NCBI GenBank assembly: GCA_013813675.1
Contig: JACCRH010000382.1
Location: 1 to 14,167, forward strand
Length of the DNA stretch: 14,167 bases
From: Gemmatimonadales bacterium
GTDB taxonomy: Bacteria > Gemmatimonadota > Gemmatimonadetes > Gemmatimonadales > GWC2-71-9
Direction of reading: 5' to 3'
In this document: piece after piece, positions 9,672-14,167 of the stretch
Layout of the letters: each line of letters begins with the position of its first letter
Numbering within the stretch: the first letter of the stretch is position 1
Position numbers and translations under genes: made by a program
The notes under the pieces: model-generated
The model's database searches: none
The model's input: the letters and a program-made list of their open reading frames with translations, nothing else
What the model was told of the DNA's origin: nothing

Positions 9672-11531
9672 TCAGGTTCGTGTGCAGGGCTTGCGGGGCA
9701 GCCGCGCCAGTGATTCCGCGATGTCCTGGAGCGCCCCCTGAACCTCGGGCTTGTCGAAATAGGCCCTTTCGTAGCGCCACATATTGAGTGCACAACCAGC
9801 CGTGCCGAGCGTCAGGCCCCAGTCTCGGAGCTGCTGGCCGGTCATCGGGCAAAGCTTCCCGTTCGGGTCGTCGCCCCACTTCTCGCACTGGCTCCCCTGG
9901 GTGCCACCATGCAGGATATTCATGCTGAATGCAATGGCGATCCCGCTCCGCCTGGCAAACTCCAGTCCCCCGTCGCGGAACGAGCGCACGTCGCCCTTGG
10001 AGAGCCGGTACTGCGAGAGGATGAAGTCGCAGGACTGGTACACCTTCTCCGGCTCCAGGATCCGGTGGTCGTGCACCACGCCGACCGGCAGCGTGGGAAA
10101 GATGGTCTTGGCGTAGCGGCACATCCCATCCACCCGCGCCTTAGTCATGGTGCCGGCCGGGCCCCAGTTGTTGCTTGGCGTAGCGTTGGCCGGCTCGTCC
10201 ATGACCGAGTTCCCGATCACCGTGCCCTCCGCCACTGCTTGCGCGATCGCGGCCTTGATGGCGGGGGTGTTGTAGCTCTCCATCTTGGCCTGCCACTTGG
10301 ACAGATCGAACGCGCCGTTGGTCATGTAGTTCCGGTGATGGCCACCGGTCATGTTCATCAGGACCTGAAGCTTCTTGGCGCGGGCCTGCGTCAGCCGGCT
10401 CACGATATTGTCCGCGGTGTACCCGTCGAGGCTCATGGTGTAGTGCGACGGGCCGACTCCATTGCTGAGCAGGCCGGACAGGCCCAGCGGGATCCCGGCT
10501 CGAGGGCCCGGAATCGGTCCCGGCGTTGGAGGCGGAATCGGCACCGGCCCCCAGCCACCTGAGGACTGCGCCAGGGTCACCAGCGCGGTGTCCGCGAGCT
10601 CGCTCGAGGTCGCGATGACCTTGTAGCTGCCGACCGCGCCGCCGGCGGTGTACAAGCCGGTCGGTGTAATGGTGCCGCCGGTGGCACGGAACGTCACGGC
10701 GACGGCGACGCTGTCGCCAAGGCTGTTGCGTCCGAAGGCCGCGAACTGGTGGCGCGCCTCGGTGGCCAGGAAGACGGCGGCCGGCTTCAGCACGACGCTG
10801 GCGAGCGCTGGCAGCTCCGGCCTCGGATCCGGCGTAGGATTGGGCAGGGTATCCGACGGCGGCGGCGCGTTGATGCCGACTTCAGCAGTGTCGGCCATAT
10901 TGCCGCGGGTGTTAGTGGCGATGACGCGGTACCGGCCCGGCTCGGTCCCGGCTTGGTACACGCCCCCGGCGTCGATGGTCCCGCCGGTCGCGGTCCAGAT
11001 CACCCCGATCGGCGCGGTCCTTCGGTTGAGAAGCCGGCCCACGGCCGCAAAGGTCAGCGTCGCTCCGGCCTCAATGGTCGGCGCCCGAGGCGTGACCCGG
11101 ATTCCCATCAGGTCGGGTTGCCGCGGGACCACCACGACGACGGAGGTGTCGGGACGGTGGGGGAAGGGACGCCCCCGGCCCAGTCCCCGACCCACCACCC
11201 GAAAGGTTCCGGCGTGGGCGGCGGAGAAGGTGCCGTCGGCATCGATGGAACCGCCGCTCGCTTCCCACTCCGTGGGAGGCATGGCGACATGACCCCTCAG
11301 CGTGCTGACCTCGCCGCGGAAGCGGACCGGCTGCTTGACTTCGATGGTCACGGTTCCCGGCAGGACCTGAAACCCAGCAGGCGTGTGGGGGGCCGCAGGG
11401 GTGCTCGGCGTGGAGGACGCCTCCGGTGCGGTCGTCTCGCCCGCGCATGCCGCCAACAGCAGGAGCGCGTTGAGCATGCCCAAGTTTCGCGAGATCGCCA
11501 GTCTGCGCGCAAGCTTGTAGGTGTACGTCAT
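9672..11531 (-). CDS. Ig-like-repeat lipoprotein with glycoside hydrolase-like C-terminal domain
   Basis: A 619-residue exported lipoprotein. After a hydrophobic signal (about 18-28) comes the lipobox LAAC with Cys29, then a Ser/Thr/Pro-rich linker. Three Ig-like modules follow (about 60-125, 142-222, 245-320), each with a W/F-x-A-(S/T)-G-G-(S/T)-I core and a G-x-Y/F-x-V strand near the end. A proline-rich hinge (328-345) leads to a domain of about 260 residues whose alternating strands and helices look like a TIM barrel. NSVMDEPAN (441-449) offers an Asp-Glu pair at the end of a strand, a common place for a catalytic acid, and HDHR (487-490) is another polar strand end. Several cysteines near the C-terminus may form disulfides. 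The fold and hydrolase role are inferred; I do not recognise a GH family. The start at 11531 is chosen because the signal peptide follows directly. Its own terminator lies downstream. Confidence 0.85.
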   Translation of the reverse strand: MTYTYKLARRLAISRNLGMLNALLLLAACAGETTAPEASSTPSTPAAPHTPAGFQVLPGTVTIEVKQPVRFRGEVSTLRGHVAMPPTEWEASGGSIDADGTFSAAHAGTFRVVGRGLGRGRPFPHRPDTSVVVVVPRQPDLMGIRVTPRAPTIEAGATLTFAAVGRLLNRRTAPIGVIWTATGGTIDAGGVYQAGTEPGRYRVIATNTRGNMADTAEVGINAPPPSDTLPNPTPDPRPELPALASVVLKPAAVFLATEARHQFAAFGRNSLGDSVAVAVTFRATGGTITPTGLYTAGGAVGSYKVIATSSELADTALVTLAQSSGGWGPVPIPPPTPGPIPGPRAGIPLGLSGLLSNGVGPSHYTMSLDGYTADNIVSRLTQARAKKLQVLMNMTGGHHRNYMTNGAFDLSKWQAKMESYNTPAIKAAIAQAVAEGTVIGNSVMDEPANATPSNNWGPAGTMTKARVDGMCRYAKTIFPTLPVGVVHDHRILEPEKVYQSCDFILSQYRLSKGDVRSFRDGGLEFARRSGIAIAFSMNILHGGTQGSQCEKWGDDPNGKLCPMTGQQLRDWGLTLGTAGCALNMWRYERAYFDKPEVQGALQDIAESLARLPRKPCTRT

Positions 11532-11645
11532 TTTCGGTGGATCCTTACGGTGGTCCCGCGCGGAGCCCAACCATCCCGTCCGTCCACGACCGCCCTTGGG
11601 TTAGGCGCAGCTACAGCACATCCCAGGCGAGGTCAGCTCATTTTT

Positions 11646-11675
11646 TTTATACAGTTGTAAGAGATGAAGTTACAA
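11646..11675 (-). promoter_or_regulatory. Candidate promoter for the lipoprotein gene
   Basis: On the minus strand TTGTAA (11675 to 11670) and TATAAA (11651 to 11646) are separated by 18 bases, a good sigma-70-like spacing. Transcription would start about 105-110 bases before the ATG at 11531. The -35 box is one arm of the TTGTAA inverted repeat. Confidence 0.4.
11655..11675. repeat. Inverted repeat TTGTAA-N9-TTACAA
   Basis: Two perfect 6-base arms (11655-11660 and 11670-11675) with a 9-base spacer overlap the leftward candidate promoter. A third TTGTAA is at 11729-11734, inside the rightward promoter, so one regulator could bind both sites. Confidence 0.5.
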
Positions 11676-11723
11676 TTAAAAATGGAAGCCCATGAAGGTG
11701 TGATGCTTATAAATGAGAACGAT

Positions 11724-11751
11724 TTGAATTGTAACAATATGTCTGTATTAT
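11724..11751 (+). promoter_or_regulatory. Candidate promoter for the glycosyltransferase gene
   Basis: TTGAAT (11724-11729) and TATTAT (11746-11751) are separated by 16 bases in the AT-rich island and face the glycosyltransferase gene. The leader would be about 235 bases. AT-richness makes chance matches likely. Confidence 0.3.
11728..11738. repeat. Palindrome ATTGT-A-ACAAT, possible operator
   Basis: A perfect dyad of 5-base arms around one central A. It overlaps the -35 edge and spacer of the rightward candidate promoter, where a bound repressor would block polymerase. Confidence 0.4.
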
Positions 11752-11762
11752 TACTATGCACT

Positions 11763-11781
11763 AGGTGTACGCTTTACACCT
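11763..11781. repeat. Inverted repeat AGGTGTA-N5-TACACCT, possible operator
   Basis: Perfect 7-base arms (11763-11769 and 11775-11781) with a 5-base spacer at the right border of the AT-rich island, 12 bases after the candidate -10 box. As RNA it would form a hairpin, but no T-run follows, so an operator near the transcript start fits better than a terminator. Confidence 0.45.
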
Positions 11782-11877
11782 CATGCCGCGGGACTCGCTC
11801 CGGCTTCTGACGGGCGCGCAAGTGCCGGTCCCACGATATACTTCTCGCCGCCGCGAACAGAAGCGCCACGCGGGCCT

Positions 11878-11899
11878 GGTGCACACTCACCCGGTGCAC
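11878..11899. repeat. Short direct repeat GGTGCAC
   Basis: Two copies of GGTGCAC (11878-11884 and 11893-11899) start 15 bases apart in the leader of the glycosyltransferase gene. This could be a small regulatory site or chance in GC-rich DNA. Confidence 0.25.
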
Positions 11900-11980
11900 G
11901 ACCTGTCACTCCCCATCGATCTTCTTGGAGCCACGTGATCATGACCGCGGCAACCGGCGTGGCAGGCATTCCGCGAGGAC

Positions 11981-11985
11981 GGAGG
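11981..11985 (+). promoter_or_regulatory. Ribosome binding site that fixes the TTG start at 11994
   Basis: GGAGG lies eight bases before TTG 11994. The reading frame is open back to another TTG at 11925, but that one adds 23 mainly Arg/His/Asp residues not expected before the first beta strand of a GT4 enzyme, and has no comparable SD. Confidence 0.65.
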
Positions 11986-11993
11986 CAGCTCGC

Positions 11994-13136
11994 TTGAGGA
12001 TCGCCTATATCGTGACCACGGCGTCGCCCATTGGGGGCGCCCAGATCCACGTGCGGGATCTTGCGGCTGCGGTAGCGGCTCAGGGGCACGCGCCCGCCGT
12101 CATCACCAGCGGGAGCGGGACCTTTATCGACGATCTCCGGAGGCTGGACATTCCGGTGCGGGTTCTCCGCCACCTCGCCGTCCCGATTCATCCGCTGCGG
12201 GATTTCCAGGCCCTCCGCGAGATCCGTGAAGCCCTCACCGACCTGCGTCCCGACCTCATCGCCGCGCACTCCTCCAAGGCTGGAATCCTGGGCCGGATCG
12301 CCGGGCGATCGCTCCGGGTACCCGTCGTGTTCACCGTGCACGGCTGGGCTTTTACACCGGGAGTGCCGCCGCTGCACGCGGCGGTCTACCGTCAGGTCGA
12401 GCGGTCGGTCGGCCCGCTGGCCAGCAAGATCATCGCCGTCTCCGAATTCGACCGTCGGCTAGGGCTGGCGGCGGGGATCGCCGGGGAGGACCGGCTGGTC
12501 ACGGTCTACAACGGCATGCCGGACGTCGCACCGACGCTCCGGGCGGATCCGGGACGCGCCCCGATTCGTCTAGTCATGGTGGCGCGGTTCGGCGCTCAGA
12601 AAGACCACCCCACACTCTTTCGGGCACTGTCGGGGCTGCGGAGTCACGCGTGGGAGCTGGATCTGGTCGGCGACGGGCCGCTCCGGGGTGAAATGGAAGC
12701 ACTCGCCGCCACCCTGGGTCTCGCGGACCGGGTGCGTTTCCTGGGTCAACGGACCGACGTGGATCGGATCCTGGCCGACGCTCAGATCAGCCTGCTGGTA
12801 ACCAACTGGGAAGGATTCCCCCTGAGCATTCTGGAGTCGATGCGGGCCGGCTTGCCGGTGGTGGCGTCAGCGGTGGGTGGCATTGGAGAGTCAGTTCGCG
12901 ACGAGGAGAACGGCTACCTGGTACCGCGCGGGGACGTGGAAGTGTTGCGCAGCCGGATCGAGCGACTGATGGCGTCTCCCGAGCTGCGCCTACAGCAGGG
13001 AGCGCGGGGTCGGGTGCGGTACGAACAGGATTTCACCCTCGACCGCGGCGTGGAGCGGACGCTGGCGGTCTACCGCGATGTCCTCGCACGAACAACCCGA
13101 CACCGCGAGGCTCCAATGCCGGAAGTCAGCCGGTGA
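11994..13136 (+). CDS. GT4-family glycosyltransferase
   Basis: A 380-residue retaining glycosyltransferase with the GT-B fold, family GT4, working in the cytoplasm or on the inner membrane face to add a sugar from a nucleotide-sugar donor to a lipid-linked or growing glycan. The N-terminal strand IAYIVTTASPIGGAQIHV (3-20) carries the GGAQ loop. HSSKAGILGR (92-101) and VFTVHGW (112-118) are typical of the acceptor-side domain. In the donor-side domain are ARFGAQKDH (197-205), LVGDGPL (224-230), VRFLGQRTDV (247-256) and the E-x7-E motif EGFPLSILE (Glu273 and Glu281). ENGYLVPRGD (about 305-314) closes the domain. The length is usual. The start is TTG with a GGAGG site. The gene stands divergent from the lipoprotein gene, across the AT-rich region. 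Sugar and linkage cannot be told from sequence; a role in exopolysaccharide assembly is inferred from the wza/wzc-like neighbours. Confidence 0.9.
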   Translation: MRIAYIVTTASPIGGAQIHVRDLAAAVAAQGHAPAVITSGSGTFIDDLRRLDIPVRVLRHLAVPIHPLRDFQALREIREALTDLRPDLIAAHSSKAGILGRIAGRSLRVPVVFTVHGWAFTPGVPPLHAAVYRQVERSVGPLASKIIAVSEFDRRLGLAAGIAGEDRLVTVYNGMPDVAPTLRADPGRAPIRLVMVARFGAQKDHPTLFRALSGLRSHAWELDLVGDGPLRGEMEALAATLGLADRVRFLGQRTDVDRILADAQISLLVTNWEGFPLSILESMRAGLPVVASAVGGIGESVRDEENGYLVPRGDVEVLRSRIERLMASPELRLQQGARGRVRYEQDFTLDRGVERTLAVYRDVLARTTRHREAPMPEVSR

Positions 13137-13193
13137 TGTCCGTCACTGTCTCGACAGCGGGGTTTGCCTATGTAACACGACCTTTCCGCTGAG

Positions 13194-13634
13194 GTGGCCG
13201 AGCCTTTGCCGCCGTCCGAGTCCCCCGCCACGTTGCTACGTACCGTCCTCGTCGTCGACGACGAGGACCTCGTGCGCGCGCTGGTCGCCCGCTCGCTCCG
13301 CGAGGCAGGCTACCGGGTGCTGCAGGCGAATCACGGTGCCGCGGCCATCGGTCTGCTCGAAGTGGAGTCCTCCGCGCTCGATCTCGTCATCTGCGACCTG
13401 GTGATGCCGGTGCTCGGCGGGCGGGAAGTTTCCATGTGGATGAGGAAACACTGCCCTGGATTGCCGCTCCTCTTCATCTCGGGCTATCCGCGGGCCTATC
13501 TCGAGGCGCACCATCTGTACCAGCCCCGGGTACCGACGCTGCGAAAGCCGTTCCTGCCGTCCAAGCTGTTGGAGACCGTGCAAGAGCTGCTGGCCACTCC
13601 GGAGCCCGGGGGGCGCCGGGCAGAAGGCGTCTGA
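13194..13634 (+). CDS. Stand-alone receiver-domain response regulator
   Basis: A 146-residue CheY-like receiver domain without an output domain. The acidic pocket VVDDED has Asp22, Asp23 and Glu24, the phospho-acceptor is Asp68 in CDLVMP, the switch Ser is Ser96 in FISGY, and the conserved Lys is Lys118 in RKPF. Such proteins pass phosphoryl groups in a relay or act by binding a partner; no sensor kinase is in the window. It starts 57 bp after the glycosyltransferase stop on the same strand, so co-transcription is possible. The GTG at 13194 is tentative because it has little SD; TTG codons at about 13206 and 13233 are alternatives, all upstream of the first receiver strand. The LFISGYP form resembles receivers from hybrid histidine kinases, so descent from such a receiver is possible. 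Confidence 0.88.
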   Translation: MAEPLPPSESPATLLRTVLVVDDEDLVRALVARSLREAGYRVLQANHGAAAIGLLEVESSALDLVICDLVMPVLGGREVSMWMRKHCPGLPLLFISGYPRAYLEAHHLYQPRVPTLRKPFLPSKLLETVQELLATPEPGGRRAEGV

Positions 13635-13640
13635 CCGGCC

Positions 13641-14167
13641 TCAGATTTCCCAGTTCGACATCACCATGCCCCGAGCCGGCGGGCGCTGCGGGTAGCCTTC
13701 GAGCGTCATCCGAAGGTCGGTCCAGTGTACCCGATAGCCCCGATTCACCAACTGCAGATAGGCTGAGGCGAATTCGGTCTGGCAGCGTATCGCGACCCGG
13801 CTCACCCGCTCGGCCGTCGCTACGGCGGGCAAGGCGTCCAGCAGGCGGTCGAAGGCGGTCGAGTCGCGCGCCACCAGCTTGAGCACCCTGAGCTCGTCCC
13901 TGGGGCGGCCGGCGGCGAGCGGCGTGGAATGCCACAAGGCGAAGGCGATCAGCTCGCCGTTGTCTCGTATCAGGGTGGTGTTCCCGATGGCCAGCTCACG
14001 GGTCAGCGCGATCTCGCGGGTGAAGTCCACTCCTGGGAGAAGCGCGCCGGCGAGGCTCCGGCACTTCGCGAGGTCCAGATCCGGGGCCTCGCCGCCCGGT
14101 GGGCGGTGCTCCCCGTCGACGGGGGCCCGGCGCGGCACGTCGCGCACCAGGGTGACCGTCAGGTGAC
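13641..14167 (-). CDS. GNAT-like acetyltransferase, N-terminus cut by window edge
   Basis: The C-terminal 175 codons of a protein; the frame is open through the right edge, so the true start is outside, and the ATG-like start at 14147 is probably internal. The visible order of elements resembles the second half of a GNAT fold: strand IGNTTLIRDNGELIAFALWHSTP, strand LRVLKLVARD, a helix with FDRLLDALPAVA, strand RVAIRCQTEF, helix ASAYLQLVNRGYRV, and final strand DLRMTLEG. The NRGYRVHWTDLRM portion is like the GF/GY-x3 region seen late in GNAT proteins. The classic acetyl-CoA loop (Q/R-x-x-G-x-G/A) is not seen, so it may be a degenerate or two-domain member, and the substrate is unknown. It is convergent with the receiver gene, with six bases between the two stops. 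Confidence 0.6.
   Translation of the reverse strand, partial: HLTVTLVRDVPRRAPVDGEHRPPGGEAPDLDLAKCRSLAGALLPGVDFTREIALTRELAIGNTTLIRDNGELIAFALWHSTPLAAGRPRDELRVLKLVARDSTAFDRLLDALPAVATAERVSRVAIRCQTEFASAYLQLVNRGYRVHWTDLRMTLEGYPQRPPARGMVMSNWEI

Larger units (their letters stand above)
11532..11993. other. Divergent intergenic regulatory region with AT-rich island
   Basis: A 462-bp stretch without a convincing gene lies between the leftward lipoprotein gene and the rightward glycosyltransferase gene. Bases 11641-11760 contain only 34 G/C of 120 by hand count, in a window that is otherwise strongly GC-rich. The island holds candidate promoters for both directions and several inverted repeats, listed separately. 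The right part (11785-11993) returns to high GC and forms a long leader for the glycosyltransferase. Confidence 0.7.

Noticed and set aside
10749..11660. Plus-strand open frame of 303 codons opposite the lipoprotein gene
   Set aside because: No motif, Arg/Gly/His-rich, and runs into the AT-rich regulatory island; the minus-strand gene has a signal peptide, lipobox and repeats.

Overview
The window is about 14.2 kb of GC-rich bacterial chromosome with tightly packed genes, SD-type ribosome sites and frequent GTG/TTG starts. A lipoprotein with Ig-like repeats next to exopolysaccharide genes, in a GC-rich Gram-negative setting, would fit Gemmatimonadota or a similar soil phylum. That assignment is an inference from style, not from a marker gene. 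I see no rRNA, tRNA, CRISPR array or insertion sequence.

Layout from left to right. (a) 1-481, minus: N-terminal 160 codons of a PAPS-dependent sulfotransferase that runs off the left edge. (b) 619-2036, plus: a small membrane-anchored protein and an HTTM / vitamin-K-carboxylase-like multipass membrane protein, coupled by a 4-bp overlap. (c) 2079-6117, minus: a compact sulfate-activation operon in the order cysN-cysQ-cysC-cysD (ATP sulfurylase GTPase subunit, PAP phosphatase, APS kinase, ATP sulfurylase catalytic subunit). (d) 6300-9347, minus: a Wza-like polysaccharide export protein followed by a Wzc-like chain-length regulator / tyrosine autokinase. (e) 9594-9633: a strong intrinsic terminator reading leftward, which closes the next unit. 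(f) 9672-11531, minus: a secreted lipoprotein with three Ig-like modules and a C-terminal domain resembling a glycoside-hydrolase barrel. (g) 11532-11993: a gene-free divergent regulatory region with a conspicuous AT-rich island (about 28% G+C over 120 bp) holding several inverted repeats and candidate promoters. (h) 11994-13634, plus: a GT4 glycosyltransferase and a stand-alone receiver-domain response regulator. (i) 13641-14167, minus: C-terminal part of a GNAT-like acetyltransferase, cut by the right edge.

Read together, the genes suggest a locus that builds, exports and sulfates an extracellular polysaccharide. The cys operon would make PAPS, the sulfotransferase would move the sulfuryl group to an acceptor, and CysQ would remove the by-product PAP. 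Wza/Wzc-like proteins, the glycosyltransferase and perhaps the Ig/barrel lipoprotein would handle polymer assembly, export and surface processing. No sulfite or PAPS reductase gene is visible here, which favours sulfation over cysteine synthesis as the local role, although such genes could lie elsewhere. The two most unusual molecular details are a C-terminal APS-kinase-like domain on CysN whose P-loop and DGD motif are lost, and a CC...CxxC cysteine set in CysD that recalls the iron-sulfur ligands of APS reductases.
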